Assembly: GCA_024680795.1 (NCBI GenBank)
Contig: JAILBR010000069.1
Coordinates: forward strand, 1-58,247
Direction of reading: 5' to 3'
Source of the DNA: Bacilli bacterium
Lineage (GTDB): Bacteria; Bacillota_I; Bacilli_A; RFN20; CAG-826
DNA length: 58,247 nucleotides
This document shows, one piece after another, positions 32,377 through 40,577 of the stretch. The translations under genes and the position numbers were made by a program. Positions within the stretch are counted from its first letter, which is position 1, and each line of letters opens with the position of its first letter. The notes beneath the pieces are model-generated. The model was not told the origin of the DNA and ran no database searches. It worked only from the letters and a program-made list of their open reading frames with translations.

Positions 32377-34178
32377 TGTTCTTACTTTGGGGCAAACATA
32401 TCCGTAAGTATTATCTGAGATATTTTATCTTTGTCCTTTTAGGCGTTGCCGCTTTAATTTCTGTTGATTATATTCAATTAAGAATCCCTGAAATAATTGG
32501 TGAGATAGTTGATAAACTCAATCAAGAAGGATCAATTGATATCAACTCAGCTTATTTTGCTAACCTAATTAAAGAAGTCTTTATTGTTGCCGCTGTTATG
32601 TTTGGTGGAAGAATTGTATGGCGTCTTTCACTTTTCTATGCATCCCATAGAATTGAAGAAAGAATAAGAAATGAAATGTTCTTAAAAGCCGAGAGATTAG
32701 ATTTATCTTATTATCATGATAATAAAGTTGGGACCATTATGAGCTGGTTCACTAACGATGTTGAATCTCTATCCGAATTTTTAGGATGGGGAACCTTGAT
32801 GATGATTGATGGTGTTTTCTTAACCACTTTAGCGTTAACCAAGATGTTCCTTCTTGATTATAGCTTATCTCTCATCATGCTTTTGCCAATTGCCCTTATC
32901 GTCTTATGGGGTGCTTTAGTGGAAAGCAAGATGTCAAAAATTTGGAGATTGAGACAAGAAAGTAACGATGATCTATACGATTATTCGCAAGAAAACTTTA
33001 CTGGTATTCGTGTTATCAAAGCATTCGTTAAAGAAAATCAACAAATCATCGAGTTCTCTAAACACGCACGTAAAAACAGAGATATTAATGTCAAATTCAC
33101 CGCTGTATCAGTCTTCTTTGATGTCATCATTGAAATTATTATTGCTGGTATCGCCGCCATCTTGATTGGTTTTGGTGGTTGGTTTGTATATGGCACAGTG
33201 ACAGGGACACCTATTTCCTTGTTTGGTAGAGAAGTATTATTAGAGCCAGGTCAACTTGTTACTTTCTATGGATATTTTGATTCACTTATCTGGCCATTAA
33301 TTGCTTTAGGACAAGTTGTTACTATGTTCTCACAAGCGCGTACATCATATTCTAGAATAGAACATTATTTAGATTCTGATGAGAGACTACTTGAGGCTGT
33401 AGATGCGGTTGATGTTGATATAACTGGAAAAATCGAGTTCAAAGACTTCTCATTTAAATATAAAGATAGCGAAATTGATAGTTTATCAAACATTTCCTTA
33501 ACAATTAATCCTGGTGAAAACATCGGCATCATTGGTACGGTTGGAAGTGGTAAATCAACATTAGTTAATGCTTTAGTTAGATTATTCAATGTCGAAGAAG
33601 GGACATTATTCATCGACGATGTTGATATTATGAAAATCAAAATTGCATCTTTAAGAAATGGTGTTTCTATTGCCCCTCAGGACAATTTCTTATTCTCAGA
33701 TACAATTAAAAACAATATTGCTTTCTCTGATGTAGATCGAGATATTGAAGAGGTTAGAAATGCCGCTAGATTTGCTGACGTTGATACTGATATTTCTCAA
33801 TTTGAGGAGGGATATGATTCGTTAATGGGCGAAAATGGTCATACAGTAAGTGGTGGTCAAAAACAAAGAATCTCCCTTGCAAGAGCCTATTTAAAGAGCG
33901 CTCCAATTTTGATTTTAGATGACTCCGTTAGTGCGGTTGACTTAAAAACCGAAGAAAGAATTTTAGATAACATTAAAGAAAAACGTGCAGGTAAAACTAC
34001 GATTATTATCGCTTCTAGAGTTTCTACCGTTATGGAGCTTGATAAAGTTATCGTTTTAAAGAACGGCACTTTAGAAGCATTTGATACACCAAAGAACCTT
34101 AAAAAGAATAGTGAGACCTTTAGCAAGATGGTCATGCTGCAAGAACTTGAAAAGGAGAAAGGAGCAAATAATGGCTGA
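32376..34178 (+). CDS. Heterodimeric ABC exporter, subunit with degenerate ATP site
   Basis: A 600-residue half-exporter: six transmembrane spans (about 1-330) followed by an ATPase with GTVGSGKST and VSGGQKQRISLARA. Walker B is LILDDSV, with Asp in place of the catalytic Glu, and the switch region reads IIASRVST without the usual His (AHRLST). This is the degenerate-site partner typical of BmrCD/LmrCD/TM287-288 exporters. It overlaps VanZ by one base and the partner gene by eight. Substrates are likely lipophilic compounds or lipids; unknown here. Confidence 0.92.
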   Translation: MFLLWGKHIRKYYLRYFIFVLLGVAALISVDYIQLRIPEIIGEIVDKLNQEGSIDINSAYFANLIKEVFIVAAVMFGGRIVWRLSLFYASHRIEERIRNEMFLKAERLDLSYYHDNKVGTIMSWFTNDVESLSEFLGWGTLMMIDGVFLTTLALTKMFLLDYSLSLIMLLPIALIVLWGALVESKMSKIWRLRQESNDDLYDYSQENFTGIRVIKAFVKENQQIIEFSKHARKNRDINVKFTAVSVFFDVIIEIIIAGIAAILIGFGGWFVYGTVTGTPISLFGREVLLEPGQLVTFYGYFDSLIWPLIALGQVVTMFSQARTSYSRIEHYLDSDERLLEAVDAVDVDITGKIEFKDFSFKYKDSEIDSLSNISLTINPGENIGIIGTVGSGKSTLVNALVRLFNVEEGTLFIDDVDIMKIKIASLRNGVSIAPQDNFLFSDTIKNNIAFSDVDRDIEEVRNAARFADVDTDISQFEEGYDSLMGENGHTVSGGQKQRISLARAYLKSAPILILDDSVSAVDLKTEERILDNIKEKRAGKTTIIIASRVSTVMELDKVIVLKNGTLEAFDTPKNLKKNSETFSKMVMLQELEKEKGANNG

Positions 34179-35925
34179 TGGCATTTTAGTAGACAAAAAG
34201 ATACCACTTAGAGTAGTAGTGTCTCGTACTTTAAAATATGCATCCCAAGAAAAGGGAGCCTTTATTGGCGCCTTCATTCTTTTACTCGTTAACGTTTTCC
34301 TTGGTGTCTTGCTCCCTAGAATAACCGGATATTTTACCGATCACCTTACTTCTGATGTTATCTCGATGCAAACTATTATCATTATTGCGGTGGCGTCAGT
34401 AGTTATCTCGATTGTTAACCAAGGATTATTATTCTGGGAAAATATGATTTTGACTAAAGCTGGTCAAAAGATTGTTTATAAATTAAGAATGGAAGTCTTT
34501 GAACACATCGAAAGTATGAGTCAAAATCAATTTAATGAGATGCCTGTTGGCTCATTAGTTACCAGAGTATGCAACTACACATCTCAATTAAGTGCTTTCT
34601 TCACTAATGTCTTAGTGTCTATCTTAAGAAATGTCTTAACTATTGTTGTTGTCTATATTTGGATGATGGTTTTATCTTGGCAGCTCGGATTAATTTTGTT
34701 CGGCGTTGTCATTATCGTTTTCGTTATCTCTTTCTTCTTCTCAAAGATTGTTCATAAGTTATTCTCTAATGAGAGAAAACAAATTTCAGCGATGAATACT
34801 TATATCAATGAATCTCTCTCTGGTATGAAGATTATTCAAATCTTCAATCAAGAGCAAAGATATGCGAAGAGATTCTTTGGCGAGAATAGAAAATACTTCA
34901 ATTATAGATTCTCTATCATTAGTGCTTTCTCGGTTTATCGTCCGCTAATTTCCTTTATCTATATCGCAAGCGTAGCATTGATTTTGTCCGCTGGTATTGG
35001 ATTTGGACTAACCGCTGGAACAATCGTCGCTTTCTATCTATATCTAGGATATTTCTTCCAACCTGTTCAAAACTTAGCCGATCAACTCAATAACATCACT
35101 AGAGCAATGACCGCGATTGAAAGATTATTTAATCTTTTAGATATTCCTCCAGAGGTGTTAGATGTTGAGGATGCAGTGGAAATCGATGAGTTTAAAGGGA
35201 AGATTGAATTTAGAAATGTTTACTTTGCATATGAAAAAGAAAACTGGGTTTTAAAAGATGTCAGTTTTGTTATCAATCCAAAAGAAACAGCGGCCTTTGT
35301 TGGTGCAACTGGTAGTGGAAAGACCACAATTCTTGGCTTAATTGTTAGAAACTTTGAAGCTCAAAAAGGTGAAATCTTAATTGATGATATCGATATCAAA
35401 AAGATTAAAATCTCTTCTTTAAGAAGAGCAGTTGGTCAAATGCTACAAGAAGTATTCCTTTTCACCGGTTCCATCAAGGACAACATTACTTTATTTGATG
35501 AAGAATATAGTGATGAAGAAGTTTATGAATCAATTGACTATGTCAATGCTGGAAAATTCATCCGTGGATTACCTGAAAAGATTAACACCAAAGTTATTGA
35601 AAAAGGTGAGAACTTCTCAGCTGGACAAAGACAACTTTTATCATTCGCTAGAACAGTTTTACATAAACCACAAATTATGATTCTTGATGAAGCCACTGCA
35701 AATATCGATACGGAAACAGAAGTTGTTATTCAAAAGTCTCTAGAGAATATTAAAAATATCGGAACGATGTTAGTGGTAGCCCATAGACTATCAACTATTC
35801 AACATTCCGATAAGATTTTCGTATTGGCTAAGGGTGAAATCATCGAAAGAGGAAATCACCAAGAACTACTCAAGCAACACGGCTATTATTACAAACTATA
35901 TAAGTTGCAATTTGAGAATAATTAA
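34171..35925 (+). CDS. Heterodimeric ABC exporter, catalytic subunit
   Basis: A 584-residue partner with six spans and an ATPase with GATGSGKTT, FSAGQRQLLSFART, a canonical Walker B (IMILDEATANID) and switch histidine (VVAHRLST). It thus supplies the competent Walker site, and its altered signature (SAGQ) completes the degenerate one. The ORF track opens 30 codons earlier in the preceding gene; the ATG at 34171 has AAAGGAG upstream and overlaps the previous stop. It converges on gdhA, whose stop codon lies within the last bases. Confidence 0.93.
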   Translation: MADGILVDKKIPLRVVVSRTLKYASQEKGAFIGAFILLLVNVFLGVLLPRITGYFTDHLTSDVISMQTIIIIAVASVVISIVNQGLLFWENMILTKAGQKIVYKLRMEVFEHIESMSQNQFNEMPVGSLVTRVCNYTSQLSAFFTNVLVSILRNVLTIVVVYIWMMVLSWQLGLILFGVVIIVFVISFFFSKIVHKLFSNERKQISAMNTYINESLSGMKIIQIFNQEQRYAKRFFGENRKYFNYRFSIISAFSVYRPLISFIYIASVALILSAGIGFGLTAGTIVAFYLYLGYFFQPVQNLADQLNNITRAMTAIERLFNLLDIPPEVLDVEDAVEIDEFKGKIEFRNVYFAYEKENWVLKDVSFVINPKETAAFVGATGSGKTTILGLIVRNFEAQKGEILIDDIDIKKIKISSLRRAVGQMLQEVFLFTGSIKDNITLFDEEYSDEEVYESIDYVNAGKFIRGLPEKINTKVIEKGENFSAGQRQLLSFARTVLHKPQIMILDEATANIDTETEVVIQKSLENIKNIGTMLVVAHRLSTIQHSDKIFVLAKGEIIERGNHQELLKQHGYYYKLYKLQFENN

Positions 35926-37220
35926 CGTTTAAGCATTTTATCAGCGATACCGATAAATGCATAATTGTTTGCGCCCTTAACTAGGTTATATTCATCTCCT
36001 AATTGTTTCGCGCATGCGTATATATTATTAAAGATATTAGACATGATGTCAGACAAACGATGGTCCACATCTTCAAAGGACCATTTTTCATTTTTGGCAT
36101 TTTGTTCGATCTCTAATCCAGATACAGCCACCCCGCCAGCGTTACTGGCTTTACCAGGTGAATAAATGACTTTATTTTTGATGAATAGATTAGCGGCTTC
36201 AATAGTGCAAGGCATATTTGCGCCTTCGAAAACCCCGACACAGCCCCCCTCAATTAACTTCTTAGCGTCATTTTCATCTAATTCAAATTGTGTGGCGCAT
36301 GGGAAAGCAACATCACATTTGACTGACCAAATTTCTCTACTTGGAAGAACTTCAACATTATCTTTTAATTCAGCGTATTCTTTAATTCTGCCTCTTCTAT
36401 CTTCTTTAAGAGCGCGCATAGTTTCAAAATCAATTCCATCAGGTGCATAAATCGCATTTGATGAATCGTTCATAGCGACCACTTTGCCACCTAACTCTGT
36501 TACTTTCTTTAGACAATATAAAGCGACATTGCCACTTCCAGAAACGATAACTCTTTTTCCTTTTAAAGAATCGTTTTTATATTTTTTAAGAGCTTCTTTA
36601 GCAAAATATGTAACTCCAAAACCAGTCGCTTCGGTTCTACATAAAGAACCACCTAAATCTAATGGCTTACCAGTTAATGAACAATCTGATTTTCCACTAT
36701 ATTCTTTATAGGCTTCATATAGGAATCTAATTTCTCTTCCGCCGACCCCAATATCACCAGCTGGAACATCTTTATCAGCGCCGATATATGGATATAATTC
36801 TTTCATAAAGGCATAGCAGAATCTTTTAACTTCTTCATCGCTCTTTCCTTTAGGATCGAAGTCACTGCCACCTTTACCTCCTCCCATAGGGAGAGTGGTT
36901 AAATAGTTTTTAAATATTTGTTCAAATGCTAAGAATTTTAAGATAGACAAATTGACAGAAGGATGAAATCTTAATCCGCCTTTATAAACACCATTGACGT
37001 TATTAAATTGGACGCGGTAGCCTTTATTAGTTTGTTCTACCCCTTTATCATCAACCCATTTAACATCAAATGTGATAACACGATCAGGAACAATGACTTT
37101 ATCAAATAAATCAAAATCTAAATATTCCTTTTTATTTAAGATAGACGAATCTAAAGAAGAAAACATTTCTTCGAGCGCAACCTTGAATTCAGGTTCGTTT
37201 TTGTATTTTTCAAAGTCCAT
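35922..37220 (-). CDS. gdhA: NADP-type glutamate dehydrogenase
   Basis: Interconverts glutamate with 2-oxoglutarate and ammonia; a hexameric class I enzyme. LPMGGGKGGSDFDPKGKSD carries the catalytic lysine and glutamate-binding site, GDIGVGGREIRFLYEAY follows, and VIVSGSGNVALYC is the nucleotide-binding loop. The 432-residue length is typical. The ORF track begins two codons earlier, but AGGAG is only two bases from that ATG and eight from the one at 37220, so the latter is preferred. It stands alone between the ABC exporter and the tRNA cluster. Confidence 0.95.
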   Translation of the reverse strand: MDFEKYKNEPEFKVALEEMFSSLDSSILNKKEYLDFDLFDKVIVPDRVITFDVKWVDDKGVEQTNKGYRVQFNNVNGVYKGGLRFHPSVNLSILKFLAFEQIFKNYLTTLPMGGGKGGSDFDPKGKSDEEVKRFCYAFMKELYPYIGADKDVPAGDIGVGGREIRFLYEAYKEYSGKSDCSLTGKPLDLGGSLCRTEATGFGVTYFAKEALKKYKNDSLKGKRVIVSGSGNVALYCLKKVTELGGKVVAMNDSSNAIYAPDGIDFETMRALKEDRRGRIKEYAELKDNVEVLPSREIWSVKCDVAFPCATQFELDENDAKKLIEGGCVGVFEGANMPCTIEAANLFIKNKVIYSPGKASNAGGVAVSGLEIEQNAKNEKWSFEDVDHRLSDIMSNIFNNIYACAKQLGDEYNLVKGANNYAFIGIADKMLKR

Positions 37221-37256
37221 AATCATAGCTCCTATAAAAAAACATTATTTATTATA

Positions 37257-37282
37257 AGAAAAAAGCCCGAATAATTCGAGCC
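37257..37282 (-). terminator. Terminator of the five-tRNA operon
   Basis: On the minus strand GGCTCGAA pairs with TTCGGGCT (with two G-T pairs) around a three-base loop, followed by TTTTTTC. It lies 16 bases past tRNA-Leu. Confidence 0.8.
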
Positions 37283-37297
37283 TAATTTTAACAATCT

Positions 37298-37384
37298 TGG
37301 TGCCCGGGACCGGAATCGAACCGGTACGAGTGTTACCTCGCAAGATTTTAAGTCTTGTGCGTCTACCTGTTCCGCCACCTGGGC
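37298..37384 (-). tRNA. tRNA-Leu (anticodon TAA)
   Basis: An 87-base class II tRNA with a long variable arm and encoded CCA. The anticodon stem CAAGA/TCTTG encloses CTTAAAA. The acceptor GCCCAGG/CCCGGGC has an A5-C68 mismatch that is shared by the other tRNA-Leu in the window. Confidence 0.95.
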
Positions 37385-37393
37385 AACTAAGAG

Positions 37394-37469
37394 TGGTGAC
37401 TCGCCGGAGATTCGAACTCCGGACCCCTTGATTAAAAGTCAAGTGCTCTACCGACTGAGCTAGCGAGTC
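37394..37469 (-). tRNA. tRNA-Lys (anticodon TTT)
   Basis: Acceptor GACTCGC/GCGAGTC, discriminator A and CCA; the anticodon stem CTTGA/TCAAG encloses CTTTTAA. All arms pair normally. It is nine bases from the flanking tRNA-Leu. Confidence 0.97.
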
Positions 37470-37477
37470 AGTTTCAA

Positions 37478-37552
37478 TGGCTGGGGTGACTGGAATCGAA
37501 CCAGTGAATGACAGAGTCAAAGTCTGTTGCCTTACCGCTTGGCCACACCCCA
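37478..37552 (-). tRNA. tRNA-Gln (anticodon TTG)
   Basis: Acceptor TGGGGTG/CACCCCA, discriminator G and CCA; the stem ACAGA/TCTGT encloses CTTTGAC. It is close in sequence to the tRNA-Gln(CTG) at 30.6 kb, so the two probably arose by duplication. Confidence 0.96.
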
Positions 37553-37558
37553 ATGTGG

Positions 37559-37643
37559 TGGTGGAGGGGGGCAGATTCGAACCGCCGAACCCGTAGGAGC
37601 TGATTTACAGTCAGCCGCGTTTAGCCTCTTCGCTACCCCTCCA
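37559..37643 (-). tRNA. tRNA-Tyr (anticodon GTA)
   Basis: An 85-base class II tRNA with a long variable arm. Acceptor GGAGGGG/CCCCTCC, discriminator A and CCA; the anticodon loop is CTGTAAA. Confidence 0.96.
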
Positions 37644-37667
37644 TCTCAGACTTCGCATATCATTTTT

Positions 37668-37742
37668 GGTGGATGCTGAGGGGCTCGAACCCACGACCCC
37701 CACCTTGTAAGGGTGGTGCTCTCCCGGCTGAGCTAAGCATCC
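37668..37742 (-). tRNA. tRNA-Val (anticodon TAC)
   Basis: First tRNA of the operon. Acceptor GGATGCT/AGCATCC, discriminator A and CCA; the stem CCACC/GGTGG encloses CTTACAA. Confidence 0.96.
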
Positions 37743-37765
37743 GCTAATGCAGATACGCAAGACAT

Positions 37766-37794
37766 AATATACCATTATGCTTTCTATAAATCAA
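37766..37794 (-). promoter_or_regulatory. Promoter of the tRNA cluster
   Basis: On the minus strand TTGATT, 17 bases, TATATT. Transcription would begin about 15 bases before tRNA-Val. Confidence 0.7.
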
Positions 37795-37795
37795 C

Positions 37796-37822
37796 AAAAA
37801 AAGCACCAATTTTCATGGCGCT
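37796..37822 (-). terminator. Terminator of pgi
   Basis: On the minus strand AGCGCC pairs with GGTGCT across a nine-base loop and is followed by seven T. It lies just upstream of the tRNA promoter. Confidence 0.85.
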
Positions 37823-37848
37823 CTTTTCATATAGCAACTATATAATAG

Positions 37849-39129
37849 TTAATAGCCTTTTTTGCCTAGTAAGTGGAACATATTCTTTTTATAAATTTCC
37901 ACTCCAGGTTGATTGAATGGGTTGATTTCAAGCAAATATGCACTCATCGCACAGCATCTCATAAAGAAGTAGAAGAGATATCCTAATGTGCCAGCGTTCA
38001 TGCTATCGATAGTGATAATATTGCATGGGACACCACCATCCTCTTGGTGAGCTTTGAGTGTTCCTTGATATGCCATTTGATTAACAAATGATAATGTTTT
38101 GCCTTCTAAATAATTTAAGCCATCAAGATCTAAATCATCGTGAGGAATCTTAACATCTAATTCTGGATTTAAAACATTGATAACTGTTTCAAATAGAATT
38201 GGTGAACCATCTTGGAGGAATTGACCTAAAGAGTGTAAGTCAGTTGAAAAAGTAACGCTTCCGGGTAGTAAGCCTTTCTTTTCTTTTCCTTCACTTTCAC
38301 CGAATAGTTGTTTTAACCATTCTGATAATTGGCTCATTTGCGGTTCATATGTAACAAACATTTCAACTGCTTTACCATTTCTATACATATAGTCACGGCT
38401 GACAGCGTATCTATAACATTTGTTCTTTTTTAAATCATCGTTATCGAATTCTTTTCTTGCTAAGGCAGCGCCTTCTAACATTGCTTTAACATCAACACCA
38501 GCGGCTGCCAAGGAGAATAATCCAACTGGAGTTAAAACTGAGAATCTACCACCGATATTGCTTGGTAAGACATAGGTTGCATAGCCTTCATTATTACATA
38601 ATGTTTTAAGGGCACCTTTTTCTTTATCTGTAACAGCGTAGATAGCTTTTCTACTTGCTTCTTTACCAACTTTTCTTTCAAGTAAGTCTTTTAATAATCT
38701 AAAAGCAATAGAAGTTTCGGTAGTGGTACCGCTCTTAGAAATAACGTTGATAGCAAAATTCTTATTTTCTAAATAATTTAAGACTTGCTTTGTGTAATTT
38801 GGTGAAAATGTTTGACCCATGAAGATGATTTCTAATTTGTCATCACTCTTCACACCCTTTAATGCATCTAAAGCACATTTGGCGCCTAAATAACTTCCAC
38901 CGATACCACAGACTACTAATACGTCAAAGTTATCTCTAACATATTGAGCGTCTTTAAGAAGTCTTTCTAATTCTTCTTTGTCATAATCAACTGGCCAATC
39001 TTTCCAACCAACATAGTCGTTTCCTAGACCAGTTGCTTCATCAATCATCTTATTGATTTTAGTAACTTTTTCTTGATACTTAACAATCTCTTCTTCACTA
39101 ATAACGTTGCTGACATCAACTTTAATCAT
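37849..39129 (-). CDS. pgi: Glucose-6-phosphate isomerase
   Basis: Second step of glycolysis. CGIGGSYLGAKCALDAL near residue 75 and VISKSGTTTETSIAFRLLK near 130 form the sugar-phosphate SIS sites; KAHQEDGGVP and INPFNQPGVEIYKK near the end hold the catalytic residues. At 426 residues it is slightly shorter than the Bacillus enzyme. The start overlaps the S1-domain gene by eight bases. Confidence 0.96.
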   Translation of the reverse strand: MIKVDVSNVISEEEIVKYQEKVTKINKMIDEATGLGNDYVGWKDWPVDYDKEELERLLKDAQYVRDNFDVLVVCGIGGSYLGAKCALDALKGVKSDDKLEIIFMGQTFSPNYTKQVLNYLENKNFAINVISKSGTTTETSIAFRLLKDLLERKVGKEASRKAIYAVTDKEKGALKTLCNNEGYATYVLPSNIGGRFSVLTPVGLFSLAAAGVDVKAMLEGAALARKEFDNDDLKKNKCYRYAVSRDYMYRNGKAVEMFVTYEPQMSQLSEWLKQLFGESEGKEKKGLLPGSVTFSTDLHSLGQFLQDGSPILFETVINVLNPELDVKIPHDDLDLDGLNYLEGKTLSFVNQMAYQGTLKAHQEDGGVPCNIITIDSMNAGTLGYLFYFFMRCCAMSAYLLEINPFNQPGVEIYKKNMFHLLGKKGY

Positions 39130-39496
39130 TTTTGTTTCTCGCTTTCTTGAGTGTTTCCTCTATCCACTCGGGGAGTTTTGCTTCCAATGAAGAAAAATCA
39201 GCCTCATCAAATTGAGGAACTCTTTTTTGAGAGTTGTCATGAGTGCTATATCTTTCTTCTTCAGGAACTTGTTTAAAGGAGACTCTTAAAAAACCATTAT
39301 ATGGATCAATTTCAATAACCTTAACCTTGATTACATCACCAACAGAACCAAATAGTTCAATATCTCTTACATAGTTATCAGAAATTTCTGAAATATGTAA
39401 AAGCCCCTTTGAACCATCTTCAAAGGTGAGAAATAAGGCGTAAGGTCTGATTTGATTAACGGTTCCTAATACCAAATCTCCGATTTCGAATCCCAT
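39122..39496 (-). CDS. Single S1-domain RNA-binding protein (GSP13/YugI-like)
   Basis: A 124-residue protein with one S1 domain: IGDLVLGTVNQIRPYALFL, then SKGLLHISEISDNYVRD and GDVIKVKVIEID. A short charged C-terminal extension follows. Bacillus YugI (general stress protein 13) has this form and binds the 30S subunit. No good Shine-Dalgarno is visible; TAAAGT lies seven bases before the ATG. It heads a two-gene operon with pgi. Confidence 0.86.
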   Translation of the reverse strand: MGFEIGDLVLGTVNQIRPYALFLTFEDGSKGLLHISEISDNYVRDIELFGSVGDVIKVKVIEIDPYNGFLRVSFKQVPEEERYSTHDNSQKRVPQFDEADFSSLEAKLPEWIEETLKKARNKND

Positions 39497-39520
39497 GTAA
39501 AATACTTTACCACTTATAAA

Positions 39521-39553
39521 ATAAAAAAGGTAGAAATTGATAAATCTACCTTT
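39521..39553 (-). terminator. Terminator of the HAD hydrolase gene
   Basis: AAAGGTAGA pairs perfectly with TCTACCTTT across a ten-base loop; on the minus strand it ends in a T run. It lies 12 bases past the HAD stop. Confidence 0.85.
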
Positions 39554-39564
39554 ATTTTATTTGG

Positions 39565-40398
39565 TTATTTTCTCGCCAAGGCTTTCTCTTGTTCTTCAAG
39601 AGTGGTGCGGCTGGAAACACTATCAATAATTAGTTTTAAGACCTTTTCCATGTCGCTTCCTTCGGAGTAGTCTGCTTTGCAGACAAATCGACATCTCTTA
39701 TCTTCTTTAATCTGTTTAACGCTCTCTTTATTAGAGTCTGTATAAACACCGATGGAATACCCTCTATTTTTATTGACCAATGTCATACAAGCAACATCTG
39801 TCATTCCATCACCGAGATAAACAATGTTAGTGTAAGGAATTCTTAATCCGCCTTCTTGAATTTTGGAGTTAACGGAATCATCATCCTTAATGTTTGTTGC
39901 TCCTTTAGCGATTCTAAAGAAGAACTGTGTTTTTTGTGTATAGTTGATAGCGAGTTTTGGCCAAACAGGAACGCCATTTTCATAATAGAATTCACATCCA
40001 TAAACTTTGGTGAATTTATCATAAACAGAACAGCCTTCTAGGATTTCTTTTGTTCCACTTGAGACGAGGTAATGTTCAACTTTGACACCTTTCGAGGCAC
40101 CATATTCATTAATTCTTTCAAACCAACTTTCAACTCCTGGATGATATTGAATTGCTTTTCCACATTCTCTTAAGAATGAACGTGTTAATTTAATTCCTTT
40201 TTCATTAGCCATTTTTATCATCATGTACATATAAGAAAGGATTCTTTCACAGCCCGTTTTACTTGAGAATTCTCCAGTTGCACCCCAGAAATCGTTTGGT
40301 GTCATTCCAAGGGCGGGAATAAACGAATAATTTTGCATATCGGTTGTCGAAAGAGTTTTATCAAAATCGTACATGATAGCCACAATTGGTTTTGCCAT
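39565..40398 (-). CDS. HAD-superfamily hydrolase
   Basis: A 277-residue phosphatase-like protein. Motif I is YDFDKTLS (nucleophile and acid/base aspartates, near residue 11), motif II SSGTKEI near residue 118, and motif IV YLGDGMTDVACM near residue 195. The helical cap after motif I is large, as in SerB/PHOSPHO-like members. Substrate cannot be told from sequence. GAGAGGT precedes the ATG and the gene is monocistronic. Confidence 0.85.
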   Translation of the reverse strand: MAKPIVAIMYDFDKTLSTTDMQNYSFIPALGMTPNDFWGATGEFSSKTGCERILSYMYMMIKMANEKGIKLTRSFLRECGKAIQYHPGVESWFERINEYGASKGVKVEHYLVSSGTKEILEGCSVYDKFTKVYGCEFYYENGVPVWPKLAINYTQKTQFFFRIAKGATNIKDDDSVNSKIQEGGLRIPYTNIVYLGDGMTDVACMTLVNKNRGYSIGVYTDSNKESVKQIKEDKRCRFVCKADYSEGSDMEKVLKLIIDSVSSRTTLEEQEKALARK

Positions 40399-40518
40399 AA
40401 TTTTACCTCTCGAAATATTATCTCATAAACGATAATATTAGTCAATAAAATCACTTTTATGTTAAATGGGACAATTCCCAAATAGCAAAACAACCAACAA
40501 TCTTTGAGAGCATATCAC

Positions 40519-40547
40519 TTGTAAGAAAATATATTTTCTTCTACAAT
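40519..40547 (+). promoter_or_regulatory. gpmI promoter with an 18-bp palindrome in its spacer
   Basis: TTGTAA, 17 bases, TACAAT. The perfect palindrome AAGAAAATATATTTTCTT (40523-40540) starts in the -35 and fills nearly all of the spacer. This is a classical repressor position; no regulator gene is adjacent. Confidence 0.6.
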
Positions 40548-40577
40548 TAATATTGTCATTTAAGGAGTTTAAATACT

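Noticed and set aside
37245-37553. ORF of 102 residues across the tRNA cluster on the minus strand.
   Set aside because: It translates three tRNA genes (repeated GSIPV-type peptides from T-arms), an artefact typical of tRNA clusters.
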